A stretch of 12,941 bases of DNA from CAKVLS01 sp045605365 (GTDB taxonomy: Bacteria; Bacillota; Clostridia; Christensenellales; UBA1242), in contig JAZUPV010000117.1 in the NCBI GenBank assembly GCA_045605365.1, positions 1-12,941 on the forward strand, read 5' to 3'. A program made the translations under genes and the position numbers. Position 1 is the stretch's first letter. Each line of letters starts with the position of its first letter. This document shows, piece after piece, positions 1 through 6,138 of the stretch. The notes beneath the pieces were generated by a model. The model was not told where the DNA came from, made no database searches, and saw nothing but the letters and a program-made list of their open reading frames with translations.

Positions 1-300
1 AAAACCAAACACAAAAAAGTACTAGTTGGCGAAATGGAGAACCAAAAAATCAACAAATCAAATTGGATAGCTATAATCGTAGCCGGCATACTCGCAGTAT
101 CTCTTATGATAACTGAAGGTGCCCTTGGTCACTATTCAGCCATATATGCAATAGCGTTTGTATGTTTTAGTTGGGCAAGTGTATTTTATTTTTGCCAATA
201 CTTTTTAGCAAAAAGACCTTATGGCGTACTAATAGGTGCAATTTTAGAGGCAATAGGTGCTGCTACAATGTTGACTTTATATATTATTAATGTTATATAA
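1..300 (+). CDS. Small three-helix membrane protein, 5' end probably outside window
   Basis: Hypothetical integral membrane protein; I do not recognise a family with certainty. From the ATG at 34 it reads 88 residues, with three hydrophobic stretches at about residues 11-31, 34-59 and 64-88 and a short polar N-terminus. The frame has no stop between base 1 and 34 and encodes a basic stretch (KTKHKKVLVGE), and no Shine-Dalgarno sequence precedes the ATG at 34, so the real start is probably upstream and the entry is drawn from the edge. The HTH gene begins 16 bases after its stop, which suggests one transcript. Small membrane proteins paired with 65-70-residue HTH regulators recur in Firmicutes, where the regulator is assumed to control the pair; that role is inference here. 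No catalytic or binding motif is visible. Confidence 0.6.
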   Translation, partial: KTKHKKVLVGEMENQKINKSNWIAIIVAGILAVSLMITEGALGHYSAIYAIAFVCFSWASVFYFCQYFLAKRPYGVLIGAILEAIGAATMLTLYIINVI

Positions 301-316
301 TATGTAGGTAAATATT

Positions 317-523
317 ATGAAAAATGATTTAGTTTTAAATAACAATTTAAAATCAATGAGAACAGCAAAAGGTCTATCTCAAGAAGAACTAGCACGACTT
401 GTCGGCACTACTAGACAAACTGTTATCTCTATAGAAAAAGGTACTTTTTGCCCTACTGCTAAACTTGCTTTGTTGTTTTGTGTCGCATTAGATTGCAAAT
501 TTGAAGAATTATTTTATTTTTAA
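317..523 (+). CDS. Small Cro/CI-type (XRE) HTH transcriptional regulator
   Basis: DNA-binding protein of 68 residues that is almost entirely one helix-turn-helix domain. Residues about 8-65 fit the HTH_3 pattern, with the recognition core LSQEELARLVGTTRQTVISI at about 20-39 followed by EKG and a C-terminal helix ending in FEELF. There is no ligand-binding or dimerisation domain, as is normal for the short stand-alone regulators of Firmicutes. A modest site (taggta, 305-310) precedes the ATG. It follows the membrane-protein gene by 16 bases, so it probably regulates that gene and itself. The target operator cannot be identified because the promoter of the pair lies outside the window. The domain call is secure; the regulatory target is inferred. 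Confidence 0.88.
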   Translation: MKNDLVLNNNLKSMRTAKGLSQEELARLVGTTRQTVISIEKGTFCPTAKLALLFCVALDCKFEELFYF

Positions 524-535
524 AACTTATTAAAA

Positions 536-564
536 TTGATTAAACAAATATTTTATGATATAAT
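536..564 (+). promoter_or_regulatory. Sigma-A-type promoter of rnhA
   Basis: TTGATT (536-541) and a perfect TATAAT (559-564) are separated by 17 bases, about 30 bases upstream of the rnhA start. The rnhA ribosome site is aaagagg at 583-589. No terminator hairpin is visible between the HTH gene and this promoter, so some read-through from upstream is also possible. Confidence 0.75.
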
Positions 565-593
565 TTGTTATAGTTAAACATTAAAGAGGCAAT

Positions 594-1031
594 ATGAAAA
601 CAATTACTTTATATACAGACGGTGCTTGTTCTGGCAATCCTGGTCCTGGCGGTTATTGTGCTATACTTATGTATGCCGACAAAAAAAAGATTGTTAGCGG
701 CGGCGAAAAAGAAACCACCAACAATCGTATGGAGCTTATGGCTACAATTATGGGACTAAAAGCTATCAAACAACCTTGCATAGTCAATCTATATACAGAT
801 TCTGCTTATGTATGCAATGCGTTTTTGCAAGATTGGATAACAAAATGGATACTTAACGGTTGGCGTGGAGCTAACAAAAAGCCTGTACTTAATCAAGACT
901 TATGGCAAGAACTAATCGACCTAACCCACGTTCATCAAGTCAATTGGCATAAAGTAAAAGGTCACTCTGACAATGTATACAATAACGAATGTGACGAAGT
1001 CGCACGTAGCGAAATTGCAAAATTACAATAA
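594..1031 (+). CDS. rnhA: Ribonuclease HI
   Basis: Cytoplasmic endonuclease that cuts the RNA strand of RNA-DNA hybrids, for example R-loops and primer remnants. The 145 residues match the usual length of single-domain bacterial RNase HI. The catalytic set is complete: Asp9 in TDGACSGNPGPGG, Glu47 in NNRMEL, Asp69 in YTDSAYV, His124 in KGHSDN and Asp134 in NECDEVAR, which bind two metal ions in this family. The basic handle region with WITKWILNGWRG (about 81-92) is present, so this resembles the E. coli form that binds hybrid without an added N-terminal domain. It has its own promoter and site (aaagagg) and ends just before a strong hairpin, so it is probably monocistronic. Start choice is supported by the ribosome site 5-11 bases upstream. 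Confidence 0.97.
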   Translation: MKTITLYTDGACSGNPGPGGYCAILMYADKKKIVSGGEKETTNNRMELMATIMGLKAIKQPCIVNLYTDSAYVCNAFLQDWITKWILNGWRGANKKPVLNQDLWQELIDLTHVHQVNWHKVKGHSDNVYNNECDEVARSEIAKLQ

Positions 1032-1033
1032 AC

Positions 1034-1072
1034 AAAAAAACAGTCTAGTTTTATACTAGGCTGTTTCTTTTT
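1034..1072. terminator. Bidirectional terminator between rnhA and the dipeptidase gene
   Basis: Arms 1038-1049 and 1055-1066 pair over 12 positions with a single G-T wobble around a five-base loop. A run of T follows on the plus strand (to 1072) and seven A precede or overlap it on the plus strand (1034-1040), giving a T run for minus-strand transcripts. It therefore can stop both convergent transcripts. The loop contains the stop codon of the minus-strand dipeptidase gene (1051-1053). Confidence 0.85.
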
Positions 1073-1896
1073 AAAAAGTTATAAAAATTTTTGTATGAGA
1101 TATGTTCTATAACGTCTTTGCTATGCCCCATATTTTCTAAAACTTGTATAACTTTGGCTAAATCGTTGTAGTTAGCAATATCATAAGGCAAGTCTTGTTT
1201 GTCAATACCATAAAGGTCAGTTCCAAAACCAAAATGTTTGTAACCAAATTTTTTAATCAAATAATCAAACTGCTTAGCGATATCATAACTCGATATCCTT
1301 TTTTTATTACTAACAAATGCATTATAAATAGTAATACCCATATAACCATCACTATCTACTATTTTTTGTATTTGTTTGTCTGTCAAATTGCGTTTGTGAT
1401 GGCGTAAAGTATAGATATTGCTGTGAGAATTAAAAATAGGTCGTTTGCTATACTTACACACTTGCCAAAAAGCCTTTCTATTAAGATGTGCTGTATCTAC
1501 AAAAATATTGTTATTTTCTAACAATTCAATAGTTTGTATGCCCTTTTGTGTTAATCCATTGTTAGAAAAAGTACCACCACTATACTGGTTGTCATAATTC
1601 CAAGTAAGTGTACAACTTATAGGTTTATTTTCAATTAATCTCTCCATATCTGTTTTTGCATTGACACTGCCGATATCTTCTACAGAAAACAACAATTTTA
1701 CACTATCATCCAAGGTCTTTATTTCGTTTTTAAGCGACAATATTTTATCTACTGACAAGTTTTCGTCCGTAGTAAAAACGGCGCAACTAAGTAGTTTTAA
1801 AGGCGACAAACTTAAACTTTTAATATAATTTTCTCTTTCTTCTTTTGTTTTTAATTCGGTTAAAAAATCTGTATGACTATCTGCTATATAATACAT
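1051..1896 (-). CDS. Membrane-dipeptidase-like metallopeptidase (family M19), short form
   Basis: Predicted zinc hydrolase of the renal dipeptidase family, which cleaves dipeptides, including some with a D-residue. The expected metal and active-site residues are all recognisable although the surroundings are diverged: His8 and Asp10 (ADSHTDF, where DxHxD is the family pattern), bridging Glu73 (FSVEDIG), His137 (FVDTAHLN), His158 with a following Arg169 (FNSHSN...HHKRNLTD), and Asp227 (GFGTDLYGID). At 281 residues it is somewhat shorter than typical family members of 300 or more. There is no signal peptide, so it should be cytoplasmic, perhaps for peptide recycling. A ribosome site (aaagga) lies about seven bases before the ATG. 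It has its own promoter downstream of the rny terminator. The family call is firm; the substrate is unknown. Confidence 0.85.
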   Translation of the reverse strand: MYYIADSHTDFLTELKTKEERENYIKSLSLSPLKLLSCAVFTTDENLSVDKILSLKNEIKTLDDSVKLLFSVEDIGSVNAKTDMERLIENKPISCTLTWNYDNQYSGGTFSNNGLTQKGIQTIELLENNNIFVDTAHLNRKAFWQVCKYSKRPIFNSHSNIYTLRHHKRNLTDKQIQKIVDSDGYMGITIYNAFVSNKKRISSYDIAKQFDYLIKKFGYKHFGFGTDLYGIDKQDLPYDIANYNDLAKVIQVLENMGHSKDVIEHISYKNFYNFLKRNSLV

Positions 1897-1921
1897 AATA
1901 TTGTCCTTTTTATTTATTAAT

Positions 1922-1951
1922 ATAATATTTAACCAACAACATATTTGTCAA
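1922..1951 (-). promoter_or_regulatory. Sigma-A-type promoter of the dipeptidase gene
   Basis: On the minus strand a perfect TTGACA (1946-1951) and TATTAT (1922-1927) are 18 bases apart, about 26 bases before the dipeptidase start. The -35 box begins just after the T run of the rny terminator, so the gene is separated from rny and read on its own. Confidence 0.7.
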
Positions 1952-1952
1952 A

Positions 1953-1985
1953 CAAAAAAAAGAGATGCTACAAACATCTCTTTTT
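1953..1985 (-). terminator. Rho-independent terminator of rny
   Basis: AGAGATG (1961-1967) and CATCTCT (1975-1981) form a perfect seven-pair stem, extended by flanking A-T pairs, with a seven-base loop. On the minus strand it is followed by a run of T (complement of 1953-1960). It starts about seven bases after the rny stop codon. Confidence 0.85.
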
Positions 1986-1991
1986 AATTTG

Positions 1992-3548
1992 TTATTTTGC
2001 AACTTCTGTGCTACGAGTCTCACGAATAACGTTAACTTTGATTTGACCAGGATATTCCATCTCAGTCTCAATCTTTTTAGCAATATCTTTTGCCAAGAAG
2101 GTAATTTGAGCATCGTCAACTTCTTCAGGTTTTACGATAACTCTTATTTCTCTACCAGCTTGTATAGCATAAGATTTGTCAACACCTTTAAAACTATTAG
2201 AGATTTCTTCAAGTTTTTCAAGACGCTTGATATAAGTATCAATAGATTCTCTTCTTGCACCTGGACGACTAGAAGAAATAGCATCGGCAGTTTGTACAAT
2301 GATAGCTTCGATACTCTTAAACTCTACATCTCCGTGGTGAGCTTCGATACAGTTGATAACGGCTGGGTTTTCTTTATACTTTTTAGCAAGTTCTACACCA
2401 AGAGATACGTGTGTTCCTTCCATCTCAAAGTCAAGACCTTTGCCCAAGTCGTGCAACAAACCACCACGTTTAGCTAGTTTAACATCTGCACCAAGTTCTG
2501 CTGCGATAAGACCAGATAGGTGGCAAACTTCTAAACTGTGTTTTAATACATTTTGACCATAGCTTGTTCTGTATTTTAGTCTTCCAAGAACTTTAACGAT
2601 TTCTGGATGAATACCTAATAAGCCAGATTCATATACGGCATTTTCACCGGCTTCTTTGATAGAAGTTTCTACGTCACGTTGAGCTTTTTCAACGATTTCT
2701 TCTATACGAGCTGGGTGGATACGACCGTCCATAATAAGTTTTTCTAGAGACATACGAGCGATTTCTCTACGTATTGGATCAAAACCTGACAATACAACAG
2801 CTTCTGGAGTATCATCAATAATAATATCGATACCGGTAGCATTTTCGATTGCTCTTATGTTTCTACCTTCACGACCGATAATTCTACCCTTCATATCATC
2901 ATTTGGTAGTGGCACTACAGTAACTGTTATCTCAGATGTATGATCGGTAGCACATTTTTGAATAGCAAGTGAAAGAATATTTTTCGCTTCTTTTTCTGCT
3001 TTGTCACGAGCTTCTTGTTCGATATCTCTAACAAGTTTGCTAGCATCGTGTTTTGCTTCGTCGACATATTTGTCGATTAAGATTTGTTTAGCCTCGTCTT
3101 TAGTTAGTTTTGCAACTTTTTCTAGTTGCACTGTCATTTCTTTATTAAGTTGTTCTTGTTGTTGTTTTAAAGAAACTAGTTCTTCTTCTCTTTCTTGAAG
3201 TTTCTTTTGAGATTGTTCAAGAGTTTCAAGTTTTTTCTCTACAGTTTCTTCTCTTTTGATAACGAAATCTTCTCTTTGCAAAAGTCTATTTTCTGCTTTC
3301 ATCATTTCGTTACGGCGCTCTGCAATTTCTGCATCGCATTTTGTTTTTAGGTTTTGTACTTCTTCTTTAGCTTCTAGTATAGCTTCTTTTTTAGCAGTTT
3401 TTGCTTCAGCATAAGCATTTTCTAATACTTTTGCTGCACTTTCTCTAGCTTTTTTGCCTTTGTTTAGCAAAATAACCAAGCACACTGCAAAACCCGCTCC
3501 CAAAAAGCCCACTGCTATAAGCACAAAAGCCCATACTGGGATTGTCAT
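1992..3548 (-). CDS. rny: Ribonuclease Y, membrane-anchored endoribonuclease
   Basis: Endonuclease that starts mRNA decay and processing in Firmicutes, anchored to the inner face of the membrane. The 518 residues match the family's usual length of about 520. The order is an N-terminal membrane helix (about 5-28), a long charged coiled coil (about 30-190), a KH RNA-binding domain with GRIIGREGRNIRAIE at 221-235, and an HD domain whose metal-binding pair is His366-Asp367 in GGLLHDLGKG. The C-terminus (RETRSTEVAK) is typical. The ATG at 3546-3548 has an aagga site about 12 bases away, slightly long, but no closer start exists and the membrane helix begins right after it. It is a single-gene unit with its own promoter and terminator. 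In Bacillus it works with other degradation enzymes; those are not in this window. Confidence 0.97.
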   Translation of the reverse strand: MTIPVWAFVLIAVGFLGAGFAVCLVILLNKGKKARESAAKVLENAYAEAKTAKKEAILEAKEEVQNLKTKCDAEIAERRNEMMKAENRLLQREDFVIKREETVEKKLETLEQSQKKLQEREEELVSLKQQQEQLNKEMTVQLEKVAKLTKDEAKQILIDKYVDEAKHDASKLVRDIEQEARDKAEKEAKNILSLAIQKCATDHTSEITVTVVPLPNDDMKGRIIGREGRNIRAIENATGIDIIIDDTPEAVVLSGFDPIRREIARMSLEKLIMDGRIHPARIEEIVEKAQRDVETSIKEAGENAVYESGLLGIHPEIVKVLGRLKYRTSYGQNVLKHSLEVCHLSGLIAAELGADVKLAKRGGLLHDLGKGLDFEMEGTHVSLGVELAKKYKENPAVINCIEAHHGDVEFKSIEAIIVQTADAISSSRPGARRESIDTYIKRLEKLEEISNSFKGVDKSYAIQAGREIRVIVKPEEVDDAQITFLAKDIAKKIETEMEYPGQIKVNVIRETRSTEVAK

Positions 3549-3619
3549 AACTTGTATATTTCCTTTTTTTAGATTAGATATAAAAATAGTCGAATGAGAC
3601 TATATAATACTCTAACCAT

Positions 3620-3649
3620 ATTTTACAATTTTTAGTATACCTTTGTCAA
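3620..3649 (-). promoter_or_regulatory. Sigma-A-type promoter of rny
   Basis: On the minus strand TTGACA (3644-3649) and TAAAAT (3620-3625) are 18 bases apart. This leaves a leader of about 65 bases before the rny start. The region lies between the thiI terminator and rny, so rny is transcribed independently. Confidence 0.65.
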
Positions 3650-3702
3650 ACAAGATAAAGTTAATTTTAAACATAATCGACAAATATTTTTTACATTTTT
3701 TA

Positions 3703-3735
3703 TCAAAAAAAGATAGGTCAAAAATTACCTATCTT
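3703..3735 (-). terminator. Rho-independent terminator of thiI
   Basis: AAGATAGGT (3710-3718) and ACCTATCTT (3727-3735) form a perfect nine-pair stem with an eight-base loop. For minus-strand transcripts it is followed by a T run (complement of the A run ending at 3710). It begins a few bases after the thiI stop codon. Confidence 0.85.
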
Positions 3736-3741
3736 CTATTT

Positions 3742-4896
3742 TTAATATATATGCATTACTTCTATACCAGAAATTGCTTGCTCTATAAGTTGCTCTTTGT
3801 CAAGTTTTTGCTCGTTTCTAACTACTCTATCGAGTTTAGGTTTTGTTACTGGACTATCTGGTAAAAATACACTACAGCAATCTTCATAAGGCAAAATTGA
3901 AGTCTCGTAAGTGCCTATCTTTTTAGAAATCTCCATTATTTCTGTTTTGTCCATACCAATAAGTGGTCTAAATATAGGTAGCATCTTTACAGCGTTGTTT
4001 GTAACAGTGATACTTTCTAATGTTTGACTGGCAACTTGAGCTAAACTTTCACCAGTAATAAGACAACCACAACCATTATTTTGAGCGACACGTTCTGCAA
4101 TATCCATCATAAAACGTCTAACCAAAATAACCATATAGTCATCATCACAATGCTTATGTATATTTTCTTGAATATTGGTAAATGGCACAATAAATAGGTT
4201 AATATGACCTACATATGAGGTTAAAAGCTTTGCAAGTTCAATAACTTTATCTTTTGCTTGTTGGCTTGTGTATGGATAGCTATGAAAATGTATTGCATTG
4301 ATACTAAGACCCCTTTTTGCCATTTGAAAACAAGCAACAGGACTATCAATACCACCGCTAAGCAACAACATACCTTTGCCTGCAGTACCTACTGGCATAC
4401 CACCAACACAAGGTATCTTTTCGTGAGAGATGTATGTTTTGCCATTTTCTCTAATATCGATATTTACTACTTCTTGTGGGTTATGAACATCAACTTTTAC
4501 ATTGTTGTTTTTCAAAATCACCCCACCCATCTCGGCAGCAAATTCAAAAGACTGCATACCAAAACGTTTGTCAGCTCTTTTTACTTCTACCTTAAAGGTG
4601 TCTTTGGTTATCTTAATATCTTTACAAATATTGGTGATAGTGTCTACATCTGTATCAACTTCTTTAGCAACGCTTAATGATACGATACCAAACACCTGAG
4701 TAAGTCTTGTAACTAACTCATCTCTATCATTTTGGTCAAAATCATAAACTATATAACGACCAGCTATTTTTTCTGCAACTGCGTTATATTTTTTTGCGAC
4801 ATTTTTAATGTTGTTTAAAAGTGTCTTTTCAAAAAATCTATGGTTTTTGCCTTTTAAAAATATCTCACCAAAACGCAATAGTATAACTTCTCTCAT
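3742..4896 (-). CDS. thiI: tRNA sulfurtransferase ThiI (tRNA 4-thiouridine synthase)
   Basis: Uses ATP to activate uridine 8 of tRNA and inserts sulfur taken from a cysteine desulfurase; in some bacteria it also serves thiamine thiazole synthesis. The 384 residues contain an N-terminal ferredoxin-like region and THUMP RNA-binding domain (to about 165) and a PP-loop ATP-pyrophosphatase domain with SGGIDSPVA at 180-188. A cysteine pair (Cys340-Cys341 in PYEDCCSVF) lies where the family has its catalytic cysteine. There is no C-terminal rhodanese domain, as in Bacillus ThiI and unlike E. coli. Sulfur must then come directly from a partner, and the cysteine desulfurase gene ends three bases upstream; Bacillus has the same nifZ-thiI pairing. 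The ribosome site (aaagga) overlaps the end of the upstream gene, pointing to coupled translation. Confidence 0.96.
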   Translation of the reverse strand: MREVILLRFGEIFLKGKNHRFFEKTLLNNIKNVAKKYNAVAEKIAGRYIVYDFDQNDRDELVTRLTQVFGIVSLSVAKEVDTDVDTITNICKDIKITKDTFKVEVKRADKRFGMQSFEFAAEMGGVILKNNNVKVDVHNPQEVVNIDIRENGKTYISHEKIPCVGGMPVGTAGKGMLLLSGGIDSPVACFQMAKRGLSINAIHFHSYPYTSQQAKDKVIELAKLLTSYVGHINLFIVPFTNIQENIHKHCDDDYMVILVRRFMMDIAERVAQNNGCGCLITGESLAQVASQTLESITVTNNAVKMLPIFRPLIGMDKTEIMEISKKIGTYETSILPYEDCCSVFLPDSPVTKPKLDRVVRNEQKLDKEQLIEQAISGIEVMHIY

Positions 4897-4899
4897 ATA

Positions 4900-6036
4900 T
4901 TATTTCCTTTTAGACATTTCTAATAATTTTGTTATAGATTCTACAACAAGTTTAGACGCTTGATCTATCTCTTCTAAGGTATTATATTTACCAAAGCTTA
5001 TGCGAATAGACCCTAGTATTTCACTCTTTTTTCTACCCATATTGGTAAGAACTCTATTCTCTACTTTGCTAGAAGAACAAGCAGAACCTGTACCAATGAT
5101 AACCCCTTGACTTTCTAACATATGTAAAACAGTTTCTCCACGTATACCGTCTATTGACATACTAAGTATATAAGGAGAACCTTCTCCATTGATGATTATA
5201 TCTTGTCTTATTGGGGACAATGACTCAATAAATCTATTTTTTAGGGCTAAAATGTGGTCATAATTGGTTTTTATACTACTATAAGCAACTTCTACAGCCT
5301 TGCAAAAACCCATTATGCCAGACACATTATATGTGCCAGACCTTATACCCTTTTCTTGCCCACCACCATAGGTAATATTTTTTACGCTACAGTTAGGTGC
5401 AACATAAAGAGCACCGACACCTTTTGGACCGTGTATTTTATGCGCACTTATTGTACATAAGTCTATTTTTAAACTTCTTACATTAAAAGGTATCTTGCAA
5501 AAACCTTGTACTGCGTCTACGTGAAGCTTGCAAGATTTTGCTTTTAGGTCGATAATCTCTCTAATTTTTGCAATATCGTTAATAGCTCCGGTTTCGTTAT
5601 TTACCATCATAACAGAAACAAAACAAACATCACTATCCATCATACGTTCAAACTCATTAAGGTCAAGTTCACCCTTTGAGTTTAGCGGTACAAAGTCTAC
5701 ATCATAACCATTGTTTCTAAGAGCTATAGCAGTATTATATACTGCAGGATGCTCACCCACGCTAAACAAATATCTTTTTTGTTTTTGATTATCACTACCA
5801 AATATTGCTAGGTTGTTTGCTTCTGTAGCACCAGAAGTAAATATCAAACTACCCGCTTCGTTGCCACCAAGGCATTTGATAATATACTTTCTTGCATTAT
5901 CTATCTCTTTGTTTAGGTCATTACTTACGTTATAAAGGGCTGAAGGGTTAAAATAAACTTCTTCATTATATTTAGTTATAACTGGGCTACAAGCAGGCTC
6001 TAGCGCCGTTGTAGCGGCATTATCAAGGTAAATCAT
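4900..6036 (-). CDS. Cysteine desulfurase, NifS/IscS family, dedicated partner of ThiI
   Basis: PLP enzyme that takes sulfur from L-cysteine, giving alanine and an enzyme persulfide for transfer. I place the start at the ATG at 6034-6036 (378 residues), because AAAGGA at 6046-6051 lies nine bases before it and the N-terminus then reads MIYLDNAATT, as in the family. A longer frame starts at a TTG (6060) without support. Lys200 in SAHKIHGPKG is the PLP Schiff-base lysine, and His/Asp/Gln residues of the cofactor pocket are visible (GEHPAVYNT, HVDAVQ). The persulfide Cys320 lies in GTGSACSSS, the group I mobile loop. It sits directly before thiI, so its main role is probably tRNA thiolation, as for Bacillus NifZ, rather than general iron-sulfur assembly. 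No isc or suf scaffold genes are present. Confidence 0.94.
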   Translation of the reverse strand: MIYLDNAATTALEPACSPVITKYNEEVYFNPSALYNVSNDLNKEIDNARKYIIKCLGGNEAGSLIFTSGATEANNLAIFGSDNQKQKRYLFSVGEHPAVYNTAIALRNNGYDVDFVPLNSKGELDLNEFERMMDSDVCFVSVMMVNNETGAINDIAKIREIIDLKAKSCKLHVDAVQGFCKIPFNVRSLKIDLCTISAHKIHGPKGVGALYVAPNCSVKNITYGGGQEKGIRSGTYNVSGIMGFCKAVEVAYSSIKTNYDHILALKNRFIESLSPIRQDIIINGEGSPYILSMSIDGIRGETVLHMLESQGVIIGTGSACSSSKVENRVLTNMGRKKSEILGSIRISFGKYNTLEEIDQASKLVVESITKLLEMSKRK

Positions 6037-6045
6037 AAACATTAA

Positions 6046-6051
6046 TCCTTT
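6046..6051 (-). promoter_or_regulatory. Ribosome binding site deciding the cysteine desulfurase start
   Basis: AAAGGA on the minus strand lies nine bases before the ATG at 6034-6036 and only three before the ATG at 6040-6042. It lies inside the frame extended to the TTG at 6060. It therefore favours the start that gives the family-typical MIYLDNAATT N-terminus. Confidence 0.75.
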
Positions 6052-6057
6052 AACATA

Positions 6058-6088
6058 CAAAAAATCCTATATAAACATAGGATTTTTG
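6058..6088 (-). terminator. Terminator-like hairpin between pheT and the cysteine desulfurase gene
   Basis: ATCCTAT (6064-6070) and ATAGGAT (6077-6083) form a perfect stem, extended by A-T pairs, with a six-base loop. A run of six T follows on the minus strand. It fits a pheST terminator, but it ends only about seven bases before the ribosome site of the next gene, so it may act partially or as an attenuator. Confidence 0.75.
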
Positions 6089-6138
6089 TTTTTCGTATTT
6101 ATTGTAACAAATTATATTACTTTTTTAAAGTGTTTTTA

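Noticed and set aside
1910..2119. Minus-strand open frame of 69 codons overlapping the end of rny
   Set aside because: It is out of frame with rny, overlaps its 3' end, and spans the rny terminator and the dipeptidase promoter.
1965..2477. Plus-strand open frame of 170 codons opposite rny
   Set aside because: It lies antisense to the well-supported RNase Y gene, its translation is Phe/Ser-rich as expected for a shadow of AAA/GAA-rich coding sequence, and it begins inside the terminator hairpin.
3643..3864. Plus-strand open frame between rny and thiI
   Set aside because: It crosses the rny promoter region and the thiI terminator hairpin and runs antisense into thiI; no ribosome site is seen.
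4258..4677. Plus-strand open frame of 139 codons opposite thiI
   Set aside because: Antisense to conserved ThiI coding sequence, with no ribosome site or family resemblance.
6037..6060. N-terminal extension of the cysteine desulfurase to a TTG start
   Set aside because: The ribosome site AAAGGA lies inside the extension and the family N-terminus begins at the downstream ATG.
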